DNA of 64,000 bases from Aliamphritea spongicola (lineage in GTDB: Bacteria > Pseudomonadota > Gammaproteobacteria > Pseudomonadales > Balneatricaceae). A program made the translations under genes and the position numbers. Below the pieces are notes generated by a model that saw only the letters and a program-made list of their open reading frames with translations, did not search any database and had not been told where the DNA came from. This document shows positions 40,275 to 52,022 of the stretch, piece by piece. The DNA is taken from NCBI GenBank assembly GCA_024347235.1, contig AP025283.1, forward strand, positions 3,038,001 to 3,102,000, given 5' to 3'. Each line of letters opens with the position of its first letter. Position 1 is the first letter of the stretch.

Positions 40275-43200
40275 TGGTCCTCTCTGATATCAGTATCCAG
40301 CGTCCGGTACTGGCCAGTGTAATGAGCTTGCTGATCCTGCTGATCGGCGCCATTGCCTATGACCGGTTAACCGTACGGGAATATCCGAAAATCGATATCC
40401 CGGTGGTGACTGTTGAAACCAAATACCCCGGTGCCAGTGCGTCCATCATCGAAAGCCAGGTTACCCAGATCATTGAGGACTCGCTGTCCGGTATCGAAGG
40501 GTTGATTTCATCAGCTCTATCAGCCGCTCCGAGACCAGCCAGATCACCGTGACCTTTAAGCTGGACCGCGACCCGGATGATGCAGCCAGCGATGTCCGCG
40601 ACCGGGTTGGTCGGGTTCGTGGCGACTTACCTGACGATGTGGATGAGCCGGTAACCAGTAAATCTGAAGCAGATGCACAGCCGATTATCTGGCTGGCCCT
40701 GTCCTCCGACCGTCACGACCCGATGCTGATGTCGGATCTGACTGACCGTCTGGTGAAAGATCCGCTGCAAACCGTATCCGGCGTAGCTAACGTTCTGCTG
40801 TTCGGTGACCGCCGCTACTCCATGCGGATCTGGCTGGACCCGGCACGCATGGCCGCCTACAAGGTTATCCCTCAGGACATTGAAGACGCCCTGAATAAAC
40901 AGAACGTAGAAATTCCTGCCGGCCGGATTGAAAGCTCGCAGCGGGAATTCAGTGTCCTGTCACGTACGGATCTGAATACTGTTGAACAGTTCAACGACAT
41001 CATCATCCGCAACGATAGCGGCTATCCGGTACGGATCCGTGATGTTGCCACGGTGAATATCGCCCCGGAAGACGACCGTAATCTGTCGCGCTTTAATGGC
41101 GAGACGGCAATTGCACTGGGTGTGGTGAAGCAGTCCACGGCAAACCCGCTGGATGTTTCTAATGGCATCAAGGAACGCCTGCCACAGATTCAGTCCAACC
41201 TGCCGGAAGGTATCAAGGTGAAGATCGCCTATGACTCATCGATCTTCATCGCCAAGTCGATTGACTCAGTATTCAGCACGATTCTGCAGGCTAGCGGCCT
41301 GGTAATACTGGTAATATTCTTCTTCCTGCGTAACCTGCGCGCCACCCTGATTCCGGTGATTACTATTCCGCTGTCACTGGTAGGCGTGTTTGCCATGATG
41401 TACTTCATGGGCTTCAGTGTGAACACCCTCACCCTGCTGGCCATGGTACTGGCGATTGGTCTGGTGGTGGATGACGCCATCGTGATGCTGGAGAACATCT
41501 ATCGCCACGTGGAAAACGGCATGTCACCGATTCAGGCAGCCTTTAAAGGCAGCCGGGAAATTGGCTTTGCGGTTATCGCCACCACGCTGACGCTGGTCGC
41601 AGTATTTGCACCGGTAGCCTTCACCCCGGCCGGACCGGTAAACTGTTTACCGAGTTCTCCCTGACCCTGGCTGGTGCAGTAGTGGTTTCAACCTTCATCG
41701 CCCTGACCCTGTCACCGATGATGGCTTCACGCCTGCTGAAGCATGAAAAACGCCACAGCGCCCTGTTTAATCTGGTGGAAGGCTGGCTGGTTGCCCTGAA
41801 CAACGGCTATGCCGCAACGCTGAAGTTTGTCCTGCGCTCCCGTGTTCTGGCACTGGCCATTATGGCCGGCAGTGTCTTTGGCAGCTGGTATTTCTACACC
41901 CAACTGCCACAGGAACTGGCGCCAACCGAAGACCGTGGCGACATTCTCGCCATGTCCATCGCCCCGGACGGTGCATCTGTTGGCTTCGTCGACAAATACG
42001 CCCGCCAGGTAGAAGGCATGCTGAGCGCGATTCCTGAAGGCCGTCATAACTTCAGCATCGTCGGCTTCCCGACCGAAACCAACTCCATGGCCTTCATCTC
42101 TCTGAAGCCCTGGGAAGAGCGGGAACGGAGCCAGCAATCCATTGCAGCAGAACTGACACCGCAACTGTTCGGCGGCATTACAGGCACCATGTCATTCGCC
42201 ATGAACCTGCCGTCTCTGGGCCAGAGTTTTATCTCACGTCCGGTTGAGTTCATCATCAAGTCCAACAGTGACTACGCCGAGCTACAGGGTATATCTGATC
42301 AGCTGATGGGCCGGATTCTGCAGAATCCGGGCTTTATCCAGCCGGATGTGGATCTGAAACTCAACAAGCCTGAACTGGCGATTGATGTGGACCGTAACAA
42401 GGCCTCTGAAGTGGGCGTGGATATCAACCTGATTGGCCGGACGCTGGAAACCTATATTGCCAGCCGTCAGGTAACCCGCTTCAAAAAGGCGGCGAGCAGT
42501 ACGATGTAATCGTTCAGGTACAGCCTGACGAGCGCAGCAACCCTGCGGATCTGAGCAACCTGTACCTGCGCAACCAGAATGACGAAATGATCCAGCTGTC
42601 GAACCTGGTGGACGTACAGGAAAGTGTTGCGCCGAAGGAACTGAACCACTTCGATAAAATGAAATCAGTGACCTTCCAGGCAATTCTGGCACCGGGTTAC
42701 AGCGTCGGAGAAGCACTGGACTTCATTGAACAGGCTATGGCCGAAATCAGCCCTCAGACCCTGTACGATTACGGCGGCCAGTCCCGGAGTTTAAAAACTC
42801 CAGTAACAGCCTGCTGATCACCGCTGCACTGGCTGCTGTCTTTACCTTCCTGGTACTGGCGGCACAGTTCGAAAGCTTTAAGCATCCGCTGATCATTATG
42901 CTGTCGGTGCCGCCTGCCATCTTCGGTGCAGTGATGGCCCTGCATTTTGCCGGTGCCTCTCTGAGCATCTACAGTAAGATCGGCCTGATAACCCTGATAG
43001 GCCTGGTGACCAAACACGGCATACTGATCGTTGAATTCGCCAATCAGCTGCAGGAAAAAGGCGCCAGCGTCAGCGATGCGGTTCTGGAAGCAGCAATTCT
43101 GCGTCTGCGACCAATCCTGATGACCACCGCGGCAACCGTATTAGGTGCCTTCCCGCTGGCATTCGCCTTCGGTGCCGGTGCAGAAAGCCGCCAGCAACTG

Positions 43201-43358
43201 GGCTGGGTGATCGTCGGGGAATGACCCTGGGTACAATTCTTACGCTATTTGTAATACCTACGGTATACAGTTATCTTGGTAAGCGCCTGTTCAAACAGGT
43301 TTCTTACCAGGAAACAGCCGAAGATACCGATAGCACAATTAACAGCGCCACCAAGTAA
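40274..43358 (+). CDS. RND efflux inner-membrane pump (HAE1/AcrB-like)
   Basis: About 1029 residues after repair, the usual pump length. It starts with the first span VLSDISIQRPVLASVMSLLILLIGAIAYDRL, followed by a porter domain with YPGASASIIESQVTQIIEDSLSGIEG, then LLAMVLAIGLVVDDAIVMLENIYRHVENG, the conserved proton-relay region with the DD pair. Five one-base losses (40499-40501, 41624-41627, 42483-42487, about 42784-42787 and 43216-43219) fragment the frame. The substrates are unknown; clustering with FabV is notable. Confidence 0.93.
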
Positions 43359-43383
43359 ACGCTGACAGGAAAGGAAAACGAAC

Positions 43384-44690
43384 GTGAAAATGGTAACTAA
43401 TCTTTGCCGCCTGACACTGCTGGCAGGCTGTATTCAGGCCGCGACTGTACAAGCTGGCAGCCTGGCAGATATCTACCAGCAAGCTTTACAGCATGATCCG
43501 CAGCTGAAAGCCTCTGCATCATCTGCACTGGCCGGTGCTGAAGCGATCCCACAGGCAGAAGCAGGTCTGCGACCGACAATCAGCCTGAGCGCCAACGCCA
43601 GCCGTAACGAAACAGAGACCCGCGACTTTAACAACAGCGGCTACACCGTCAGCCTGAGCCAGCCGATCTACGACTCAGCAGCCTGGCACGGAGTAAAACG
43701 GGGCGAAGCTCTGAGCCGTACCGCCCAACTGCAATACGATCAGGCTCAGCAGAACCTGATAATCCGCAGCGTGGAAAGCTACCTGAATGTGTTACGGGCC
43801 AAAAACACCCTGGAAACTACTCAGGCAGAAGAACGGGCTATCAAGCGCCGCCTTGATCAGGTAAACGCCCAGTTCGACGTCGGCCTGATTCCGGTCACCG
43901 ATGTTCATGAAGCACAGGCTTCTTACGACAACGCCAAAGTTGCCCGAATTCTCGCGGAAGGTGAACTGGATAACAGCTTTGAAGCCATCGAACGGCTGTC
44001 TGGCCAGAGCTACAGTGACGTAGACACACTCAGCGCCAAATACCCGATTGAGAATCTGAATCGAACGACGCTAACGCATGGCTGAACAAGGCCCGGGACG
44101 GCAACCTGTCACTGCAAGTTGCAGACAGCAATGTAGAAGCCAGCCGTCAGCTGATCCGGGTAAACCGCAGTGGCCACAAGCCAACGGTCTCCATCACCGC
44201 CAGCCACGATCAGGACAAGGGCAACACCCTTAACGATGACCGTAATGAAACCAATCAGATTGGCCTGACATTCAGTCTGCCACTCTATTCCGGTGGCGGC
44301 ACCAGCTCCCGCGTCAGAGAAGCGGAATACCGTCTGGATGAAGCACTGCAAAACCGTGAAGACGTTTATCAGGGCATCAAGCTGGATACCCGCAGCCTGC
44401 TGCGTGACCTGTCTACCGACGTGCTGAGCGTTGCCGCCCGTAAGCAAAGCATCCGCTCCAGTGAAACCGCCCTGAAAGCCACTGAAGAAGGCTTCAATGT
44501 CGGTACCCGTAACGTAGTAGATGTACTGCAGGCAGAGCAGAACCTGTACCGTGCCCAGCGTGACTACGCCGAAGCCCGCTTCAACTACGTACTGAACCTG
44601 TTCCGGTTCAAGCAGGTCATCGGCACCCTGAACCCTGAAGATATTCAGGGACTGGATATCTGGATGGTATCCGGCAGCGATCAGGGCTGA
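43384..44690 (+). CDS. TolC-family outer-membrane efflux protein
   Basis: About 435 residues after repair. Signal peptide (MVTNLCRLTLLAGCIQAATVQAG), then two TolC-type repeats: SLADIYQQALQHDPQLKASASS and the later SLQVADSNVEASRQLIRVNRSGHKPTVSITASHD, plus VGTRNVVDVLQAEQNLYRAQRDYAEARFNYVL. One base is missing near 44065. A GTG start at 43384 has AAGGA upstream; ATG at 43390 is an alternative. Confidence 0.9.
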
Positions 44691-44708
44691 ACAATCAGCC
44701 GGTGAACA

Positions 44709-44735
44709 CAAAAACGCGCTGACCAGCGCGTTTTT
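44709..44735 (+). terminator. Terminator of the efflux operon
   Basis: AAAAACGCGCT and AGCGCGTTTTT form a strong stem shortly after the TolC stop; a T run follows on the plus strand. Confidence 0.85.
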
Positions 44736-44815
44736 ATTGCCGCCTTTCAGGAATGACAGCAAACACCTTCACCCTCTTTTAAGCCTGCCGTCCTGAATCC
44801 CCAACACACAGACAC

Positions 44816-44842
44816 AAAAAACGCGCCAGAGGGCGCGTTTTT
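44816..44842 (-). terminator. Terminator of fabV
   Basis: AAAAACGCGCC and GGCGCGTTTTT, a near-copy of the efflux terminator 100 bases away, lies just after the fabV stop on the minus strand. Confidence 0.85.
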
Positions 44843-44861
44843 CATAAGTCGTTTATGTGAA

Positions 44862-46054
44862 TCAGATATCGATTACATCAAACTCAACTTCAGGGCTAAC
44901 GTCTGCTTCGTAATCCACACCGTCAACACCAAAGCCAAACAGCTTCAGGAATTCATCTTTATACAGCTGATAATCAGTCAGATCGAACAGATTTTCAGTG
45001 GTTACCTGAGACCACAGTGCCTGACACTTCTGCTGAATGTCATCACGCAGTTCCCAGTCATCCATCCGCATGCGGTTTTCATCATCCATCTGACCGGTAG
45101 AGCCGGCGATAGCGGTCTCAAACAGACGGTATACCTGATCCATACAACCCTCGTGAACACCTTCTTCACGCATGATCTTGAAGACCATGGACAGGTACAA
45201 AGGCATCACAGGAATCGCAGAACTTGCCTGAGTAACCACAGACTTCAGTACCGCAACGTTAGCACTGCCACCGGTCTTGCCCAGGGTTTCGTTCAGGGCA
45301 GCCGCGGCGCGGTCTACGTCTTTCTTCGCCTGACCCAGAGCACCGTCCCAGTAGATCGGCCAGGTAATTTCAGTACCGATATAACTGTAAGCAACGGTCT
45401 TACAACCTTCCGCCAGAACACCGGCTTCGTTCAGCTGGTTAATCCACAGTTCCCAGTCTTCGCCGCCCATAACAGTTACGGTGTTAGCGATTTCTTCGTC
45501 AGTGGCCGGCTCAACTTCAGCATCGATAATCACGTCTTTGTTGGTATCGATTGCAGTTGAACGGTAAACCTCACCGATTGGCTTCAGGCAGGAGCGAACA
45601 ACTTCACCGGTTTCCGGCATTTTACGGACCGGAGATGCCAGCGAGTAAACCACCATATCAACCTGACCTAGATCTTCTTTGATCAGCTCAATGGTCTTTT
45701 GCTTGGCTTCATTGGAGAACGCATCGCCATTCAGGCTCTTTGCGTACAGACCCGCTTCATGAGCTTTCTTATCGAAAGCAGCCGCGTTGTACCAACCTGC
45801 TGTACCGGTTTTACGCTCAGTACCCGGTTTTTCAAAAATACACCGATGGTAGCTGCACCACAGCCAAACGCTGCGGCAATCCGTGAAGACATGCCGTAGC
45901 CACTGGAGGACCCAACAACCAGGACTCGCTTAGGACCGTTTTCGATCGCACCCTTAGCCTTGGTCAGATCGATCTGCTCCTGGATGTTTTGCTCACAACC
46001 GGTTGGGTGAGTGGTGGTACAAATAAAACCGCGAATCTTTGGTTTGATAATCAT
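44862..46054 (-). CDS. fabV: Enoyl-ACP reductase FabV
   Basis: NADH-dependent enoyl-ACP reductase of the large, triclosan-tolerant class. About 397 residues after repair, as usual. Begins [28 protein letters not shown], with the NAD-binding [21 protein letters not shown], and the active site [10 protein letters not shown] (Tyr-X8-Lys). One base is missing at 45834-45838 (coding T6 read as T5), giving [19 protein letters not shown]. The upstream 46055-46371 region is a separate promoter region. Confidence 0.95.
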
Positions 46055-46371
46055 TAGCTATCCACTTTGGTAAGTGCACGCCGGGCGGGCCCCGCCTTCC
46101 CGCGGGATGCCCCTAAAACGTACGAAACTTTAAAACAGCGGCTAAAGATACCTGATTTTGCCATTTTAAGGAACCTTTAGCGTGCGATAGCAAGACCCGC
46201 TTCTTGCCTGAGCGCGTCATTTCTGTGCACCCACAAGTGACTGATATAAAAGTATATCGCCCTGTTTTACAGCCCCTGCATCTGGCCAGACACGCAATCA
46301 GTACACCCCGCCCTTTCACAGCCAACAAAAGCCGCGCGGTCTCCCGGGCGGCTTTTTCAGTTCAGCTGTAA
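46055..46371 (-). other. Intergenic region upstream of fabV with the etfA terminator
   Basis: Contains the etfA terminator (AAAAGCCGC ... GCGGCTTTTT at 46327-46357 on the minus strand) and a GC-rich inverted stretch at about 46081-46112. A 71-codon ORF on the minus strand is not supported by any recognisable family. Confidence 0.55.
46327..46357 (-). terminator. Terminator of the etfBA operon
   Basis: AAAAGCCGC pairs with GCGGCTTTT around a 12-base loop, ending in a T run on the minus strand; it lies 15 bases after the etfA stop. Confidence 0.75.
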
Positions 46372-47301
46372 TTACAGCTTGCTGTCCAGTTCAGGAACAG
46401 CTTCAAACAGGTCTGCTACCAGGCCGTAATCGGCAACCTGGAAGATAGGCGCTTCGTCATCTTTGTTGATAGCAACGATGTACTTAGAGTCCTTCATACC
46501 TGCCAGGTGCTGAATCGCACCGGAGATACCAACAGCAACGTACAGATCCGGAGCAACGATCTTACCGGTCTGACCAACCTGCATATCGTTAGGTACGAAA
46601 CCTGCGTCAACCGCCGCACGGGATGCACCAACAGCTGCACCCAGCTTGTCAGCAACAGAATCCAGCATTGCGAAGTTTTCGCCGTTACCCATACCACGAC
46701 CACCGGAAACGATGATTTTGGCAGAAGTCAGTTCAGGACGGTCGCTCTGAGCAACTTCGTCGCTTACGAAAGAAGACACGCCAGCATCGTGAGCAGCAGA
46801 AATCGCTTCAACCGCTGCGCTACCACCTTCAGCAGCAGCTGCTTCGAAAGCAGTACCACGAACAGTGATTACCTTGATAGCGTCCAGAGACTTAACAGTC
46901 GCAATCGCGTTACCCGCATAGATAGGACGGCCGAAAGTATCAGCGCTGTCGACACGCAGGATGTCAGAGATCTGGCCTACGTCCAGCAGCGCAGCAGCGC
47001 GTGGCAGAACGTTCTTCGCTTCCGGAGTAGAAGTCGCCATGATGTGGGAGTAACCGGCACCTACTTCAGCAACCAGCTTAGCAACGTTTTCAGCCAGCTG
47101 ATTCGCGTAAGCAGCGTTGTCAGCAACCAGTACTTTAGAAACGCCTGCTACTTTAGCAGCTTCATCAGCTGCTGCCTGACAGCCGCTACCGGCTACCAGT
47201 ACGTCAATGTCACCACCAACTTGCTGAGCAGCAGTTACCGCGTGCAGGGTAGATGCTTTCAACGTTGAGTTATCGTGTTCTGCAATGATTAAGGTAGCCA
47301 T
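46372..47301 (-). CDS. etfA: Electron-transfer flavoprotein alpha subunit EtfA
   Basis: 309 residues, intact. Starts [25 protein letters not shown], with the C-terminal FAD site [38 protein letters not shown] and [16 protein letters not shown]. Pairs with EtfB upstream; only one base separates the two genes. Transfers electrons from acyl-CoA dehydrogenases to the ETF:ubiquinone oxidoreductase. Confidence 0.96.
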   Translation of the reverse strand: MATLIIAEHDNSTLKASTLHAVTAAQQVGGDIDVLVAGSGCQAAADEAAKVAGVSKVLVADNAAYANQLAENVAKLVAEVGAGYSHIMATSTPEAKNVLPRAAALLDVGQISDILRVDSADTFGRPIYAGNAIATVKSLDAIKVITVRGTAFEAAAAEGGSAAVEAISAAHDAGVSSFVSDEVAQSDRPELTSAKIIVSGGRGMGNGENFAMLDSVADKLGAAVGASRAAVDAGFVPNDMQVGQTGKIVAPDLYVAVGISGAIQHLAGMKDSKYIVAINKDDEAPIFQVADYGLVADLFEAVPELDSKL

Positions 47302-47302
47302 A

Positions 47303-48052
47303 TCAGATCACCTTCGCTTCGTTCTTCAGTTTGTCTACCAGCTCGTCAACGCTCGCCACCTTGATACCTGCCTGACGTTCTTCAGGAGTATCGACACGCA
47401 GTACTTCAGAGTGCGCCTTGATAGTTACACCCAGCTCTTCCGGCGTAGTTGTATCCATTGGCTTCTTCTTCGCCTTCATGATGTTAGGCAGAGACGCGTA
47501 ACGTGGTTCGTTCAGACGCAGGTCGGTTGTAACCAGAGCAGGCATTGCCAGCTCAACAGTCTGCAGACCGCCGTCAACTTCACGGGTAACCAGAGCTTTG
47601 TCACCTTCGATCTTAACTTCAGATGCGAAAGTACCCTGTGCCATACCTGTCAGTGCACCCAGCATCTGACCAGTCTGGTTGTTATCGCTGTCGATCGCCT
47701 GCTTACCCATGATAACCAGACCAGGCTGTTCCTGTTCGATTACTTTAGTCAGCAGCTTAGCAACGTTTAAAGATTCCAGAACTTCATCAGTCTGAACCAG
47801 AATGCCACGGTCAGCACCCAGCGCCAGAGCGGTACGGATCTGTTCCTGTGCAGCCTGTGGGCCCAGAGACACAACAACAACTTCACTGGCAACACCTGCT
47901 TCTTTCAGGCGAACCGCTTCTTCTACAGCGATTTCACAGAAAGGATTCATCGCCATTTTTACATTGGTTAGATCAACATCAGTGTTATCAGACTTTACAC
48001 GTACCTTTACGTTGTAATCGATAACCCGCTTGACAGTTACCAGTACTTTCAT
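47303..48052 (-). CDS. etfB: Electron-transfer flavoprotein beta subunit EtfB
   Basis: 249 residues, intact. Starts [22 protein letters not shown]; has [46 protein letters not shown], and the late region [37 protein letters not shown] that is typical of the beta subunit. First gene of the etfBA operon. Confidence 0.96.
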   Translation of the reverse strand: MKVLVTVKRVIDYNVKVRVKSDNTDVDLTNVKMAMNPFCEIAVEEAVRLKEAGVASEVVVVSLGPQAAQEQIRTALALGADRGILVQTDEVLESLNVAKLLTKVIEQEQPGLVIMGKQAIDSDNNQTGQMLGALTGMAQGTFASEVKIEGDKALVTREVDGGLQTVELAMPALVTTDLRLNEPRYASLPNIMKAKKKPMDTTTPEELGVTIKAHSEVLRVDTPEERQAGIKVASVDELVDKLKNEAKVI

Positions 48053-48421
48053 TCGTACACCGTCCCTATCTTATATTTTGGTTTGTGACCGCTAAAAAAA
48101 CAATTACCCCGATTGAGCCAACGACACATTAGGGAATTCACTTATTTTACATAGCGCCTTTTAATAAGCAATCACCTGAAAAGGTAATAAGCAATCGCCC
48201 GAAATAAGGCTAATAAAGAAAGCTCATAAAATCGAGAACTTCTTATAAGACAGAGTACAGCCAATTTCAATAAGAAACCTGACTCAGGTCGCATATAGAC
48301 CAGATACAGGACGAGTCTGCACCAGAAACGTCATCGCCCCGCGAGCTGTCTGCTGGGGCGAATTTCAGAGATATTTTTAATGTGCTGCAAAGCGACCGGA
48401 AAACGTCCCTCTGAATAACAA
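48053..48421. other. Upstream region of etfB with a short direct repeat
   Basis: A direct repeat lies at about 48164-48208: AATAAGCAATCACCTGAAA and AATAAGCAATCGCCCGAAA, three bases apart. Nothing else was recognised in about 370 bases. Confidence 0.45.
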
Positions 48422-48451
48422 AATACCCTGCCGGAAATCCGCCAGGGTATT
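48422..48451 (-). terminator. Terminator of the DUF1127 gene
   Basis: AATACCCTG pairs with CAGGGTATT around a 12-base loop, followed by TTTGTT on the minus strand, 40 bases after the stop. Confidence 0.65.
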
Positions 48452-48491
48452 GCGCAATTGTAAGAAGCCGGAACGGCCCCGGATGACATTT

Positions 48492-48761
48492 TCAGCGCCA
48501 GAAAGGCTTATCTGCTTCCGCCAGCGCATCCGCCCGGCTCAGGCCAACATCCTTAAGCATCGCTGTATCCAGCTGAGCCAGCTGACGGCGGCTGCGCCAG
48601 TTATGCAGCCATTGCTTAAGCAGGCAGTGAACACGCTCTTTAAACGACTGAACACCATCGTGCTGCGCCTTCCGGTTAACGACAACCTGTTTCAGGCAAT
48701 CCGCATTCAAATTAAGTTTTTCTGTCTTATAGCATGGGTTATATACGCTCATCTTCTGCAC
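48492..48761 (-). CDS. DUF1127 (YjiS-like) small protein
   Basis: 89 residues. The C-terminal half carries the DUF1127 motif RSRRQLAQLDTAMLKDVGLSRADALAEADKPFWR; the N-terminal part (about 50 residues) is basic and less conserved. DUF1127 proteins are often RNA-binding and linked to phosphate or stress responses, but no role is assigned here. It is divergent to the adjacent LysR gene and may be its target. Confidence 0.85.
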   Translation of the reverse strand: MQKMSVYNPCYKTEKLNLNADCLKQVVVNRKAQHDGVQSFKERVHCLLKQWLHNWRSRRQLAQLDTAMLKDVGLSRADALAEADKPFWR

Positions 48762-48910
48762 TCCTCATACAGGCTTGATTTGTACATCACCCCTGTATTT
48801 ATGTTTTTGTATGGGAGTATTCTTGCCTGTGCAGGCAGCAGCGACAAACGATTAGTTTTTACATATACTTAAGAAAAACTTACCTATAGAACATTCAGGA
48901 CGTTCTTCTG

Positions 48911-49850
48911 ATGAACAGACTACCGCCCCTCAAAGCCCTGCAGGCATTTCGCCATGCCGGTGAATGTGGCAGCTTTAAAGAAGCCGCTGAGCAACTGCAC
49001 GTCACTCAGGCGGCCATCAGCCAGCAAATTCGTAGTCTGGAAGAGCATCTTGATGTACGCCTGTTTCAGCGTAAAACCCGGAAGTAAGCCTGACACCGGA
49101 AGGGCAGACACTGCTCAGCCACATCAGTAAAGCATTCCGGCATATCGAAACCGGCGTACTGGAGCTCAGTAAAGATCCCTATCCGGATCAATTAACCCTC
49201 AGTGCTCTGCCCTCTTTTGCCGCCCGCTGGCTGGTTCCCCGGCTGGGCTTCTTTCAGCAGCACGCTGAAGATATCAATATCCGCCTGACCCCCAGTCTCG
49301 GGCTGGCCAGCTTTGATGATAAATCACTGGACCTGGCCATTCGCTTTGGCACCGGGGATTACCCCGGACTGGAATCACGATTATTACTGGAAGACTACTT
49401 GTTGCCGGTTTGCCACCCTTCCCTGTTTGACCCTGAACAGCCCATCAGGCCACAGCTGACCCGCATGCCCATGCTGATTGATCAGGCACCGGATGTGCAG
49501 TTCATCAGTGCGGAAGTAGAAGAAGCACTGGGATTTTCCATGGAGAAAAGTAAATCCAAGCTCTACGTTTCAGATGCCAACATGCTGGTTGAAGCCCTGC
49601 TCAGTGCACAGGGCCTGGCCATGATGCGGTTCAGCCTGGTATATGAATTACTGCAACGGGGACAACTGATATGCCCCGAAGCAGTGGCCGTAAAATCAGC
49701 CTACAGCTTTTTCTGGTTGCCCCGCCAGCGCATTTTCAGCGGGATAAGATCATCCGCTTTGAGCACTGGCTAAGGGAAGAGCTCCGGGTGATTGAAGCCG
49801 GCTGGCTCGCGTTCAGCCAGCAACATGACCTGCAGGATCTTTACGGCTAA
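48911..49850 (+). CDS. LysR-family transcriptional regulator (GcvA-like)
   Basis: About 313 residues after repair. N-terminal helix-turn-helix: [45 protein letters not shown]; effector domain with [31 protein letters not shown] and [16 protein letters not shown]. Two one-base losses near 49080-49082 and at 49708-49712. Divergent to the DUF1127 gene; the stop overlaps the convergent chemoreceptor stop by four bases. Confidence 0.88.
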
Positions 49851-51403
49851 ACATTCACACACTGCACCACTTCCCGGGCAGTTTCTGCCAGCGCCTGGCT
49901 GGACGAGAACGCCCGGCCGGCAGCATCCTGCGCCCCCTGCGAAGAATCACGGATACCGTTCAGGTTTTCCGTCAGCTCCGTCGCCGCAGCACTCTGTTCA
50001 ACCGCTGCGGCAGCAATCATGCCGCTCATATCCGCAATTTTATGCACCGACTGCAGAATCTGCTCCAGCGACTTTCCAGCCACACCCGCATGCTCAACGC
50101 AGCTTTGCGCCTGACTCTGACCTTCAGCCATAGAAGCCGCCACCTGACGGGATTCCGCTGCCAGACGGTCAATCACCGCATCAATGGTCCGGGTAGTTTC
50201 CTGAGTTCTCTGGGCCAGGGTTCTGACTTCATCTGCGACAACCGCAAATCCCCGCCCCTGATCACCGGCCCGGGCGGCTTCAATGGCAGCATTCAGTGCC
50301 AGCAAATTAGTTTGATCAGCAATGGCTGTAATCTCCCCGGTGGCATCAGCAATATCCAGCGCCGATGCCCGTAAAGACTCTACCTGCGTAACCGCCTGCT
50401 CAACCCGTGCCGCCAGATCCATAATGGATGCGACGGTATCATCGACCACCGCCTTACCCTGCTCGACAACCAGATTTGTCTGTGCAGTTTCATCGGATGT
50501 CCGGGTCGCGTTGGCGGCTACTTCTTCAATCGCCTGGGACAATTCTTCAATATGAACCGCAACCCGGTCGATTTCCTCCGCCTGCCGTAACATTACTTCA
50601 CTGACATGCTCGGCAATTTCCAATGAGTCATTACTGTGGGAATGCACCCGCATCGCTGAATAACCAACCCGCTCACCGGCGGAACGGATCCTGGCCTGAT
50701 GTAATTTATCCGCCAGTTCAATCTGGCTGATCTCATTCACCGAACCTATATACATCTCCTGCAGAACCGGGCTGTTGATTACCGCTTCCGCCCGGGACCG
50801 AAGCTCTTTAATGCGCTTCATGACCCGCCAATTCAGCAACAGTGCAAGCCCGCTGGCCAGTACACCGCCGCCAATCAGGGCAATACTGTTCCAGCCGCCC
50901 TGCCAGGCAATCAGCAGTGCCAGCCAGGGGAGCAATACGCCCATCAGATTCAACCTGGCGGTCATAGAAAGATCAGACAATTTCAGCCGCCGCCGGCCTC
51001 TGGCAACCCGTTCATAGGTCTCCTCAGCCATCCGCTTTTGCTGCTCGGTAGGTTTGCTGCGGACCGACTGGTAACCGATACACTCACCTTCTTCCACAAT
51101 CGGCGTTACATAGGCGTTTACCCAGTAATAGCTGCCATCTTTACAGCGGTTCTTTACGATTCCCATCCAGGGTTTGCCGGCCTGCAGTTTGCTCCACATA
51201 TCCGCAAACACCGCCGGCGGCACTTCAGGGTGCCGGATTAAATTGTGAGGCTGGCCAATCAGCTCTTCACGTTCATAACCGCAGATCTCAACAAAGGCAT
51301 CGTTAACAAAGGTAATGCGACCTTTCTTATCCGTTGTTGATACCAGCGGGGTACCTTCCTGACACAACACTTCCTGATCAATTATGGGCTGGTTATTCCT
51401 CAT
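49847..51403 (-). CDS. PAS-domain methyl-accepting chemotaxis protein (Aer-like)
   Basis: 518 residues, intact. The N-terminal PAS domain ([49 protein letters not shown]) is of the Aer/redox-taxis type. A pair of hydrophobic segments follows ([35 protein letters not shown]), then a HAMP-poor linker and a signalling domain with the conserved hairpin [33 protein letters not shown]. It may sense cell energy or oxygen state through a bound FAD, by analogy with Aer. Confidence 0.9.
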   Translation of the reverse strand: MRNNQPIIDQEVLCQEGTPLVSTTDKKGRITFVNDAFVEICGYEREELIGQPHNLIRHPEVPPAVFADMWSKLQAGKPWMGIVKNRCKDGSYYWVNAYVTPIVEEGECIGYQSVRSKPTEQQKRMAEETYERVARGRRRLKLSDLSMTARLNLMGVLLPWLALLIAWQGGWNSIALIGGGVLASGLALLLNWRVMKRIKELRSRAEAVINSPVLQEMYIGSVNEISQIELADKLHQARIRSAGERVGYSAMRVHSHSNDSLEIAEHVSEVMLRQAEEIDRVAVHIEELSQAIEEVAANATRTSDETAQTNLVVEQGKAVVDDTVASIMDLAARVEQAVTQVESLRASALDIADATGEITAIADQTNLLALNAAIEAARAGDQGRGFAVVADEVRTLAQRTQETTRTIDAVIDRLAAESRQVAASMAEGQSQAQSCVEHAGVAGKSLEQILQSVHKIADMSGMIAAAAVEQSAAATELTENLNGIRDSSQGAQDAAGRAFSSSQALAETAREVVQCVNV

Positions 51404-52022
51404 GCGTACTTCCCTGCACTGCTCTATATCATTTCGCTCCGGAACCTGGACACGGCAACATATATTTTAAATACATGTTAATAAGCCGAATATGTAACCC
51501 CTAAGTGACCGATAATTAAACAGACAAACGGCAGAAAAACTGACCCAGATCAGCTTGTACAAAATTTAGACAGCGCTAATATACTATTGAAATTTATAGC
51601 CTTTTATTACAAACAAAACACTACCTGCTCACATTATTCTCGGGAAGATATAAACAAGCTCCTCTTCAGCTCTACCCTGCACCGTTCAGCGCTGTACAGA
51701 GCACAGGGGCAAACCGACAGGCACTTGAACTGGCGCAGCTTTACACAGCCATTACCTGCTTCAGCAGCCCCGGCAATTATGCACCCGGTTAACCATGATC
51801 AAACCCGGTGCTTTAAAAGTCCGTAAAATACACGCCAGACAACCGCTGAGAACAGTTAAAAAGGCTAATACAGGCAACTGAAATGCGCGCATTTTTACTT
51901 TGAATAGCAATCCGGTTAAGGTAGGCACTTTCTGCGCGAATACGGCTTCTTTCAGCCCCGCCAGACACCTCTTTACAATGCTTTTATATAAGCGCGACCC
52001 CGTTAAATTTGGAGTTAACACC
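51404..52022 (+). other. Long leader region of the ABC transporter operon
   Basis: About 620 bases without a supportable gene. A candidate promoter, TTGTAC (51555-51560) and TAATAT (51577-51582) with 16-base spacing, reads toward the ABC genes, giving a leader of about 440 bases. An ATGCGCGCAT palindrome lies near 51884. No riboswitch was recognised. GGAG eight bases before ATG 52023 fits translation of the binding protein. Confidence 0.4.

Noticed and set aside
46113..46328. 71-codon minus-strand ORF between fabV and etfA
   Set aside because: No family features, overlaps a terminator, no ribosome-binding site.
48450..48872. Plus-strand ORF of 140 codons opposite the DUF1127 gene
   Set aside because: The minus-strand DUF1127 motif is clear; this is its shadow.
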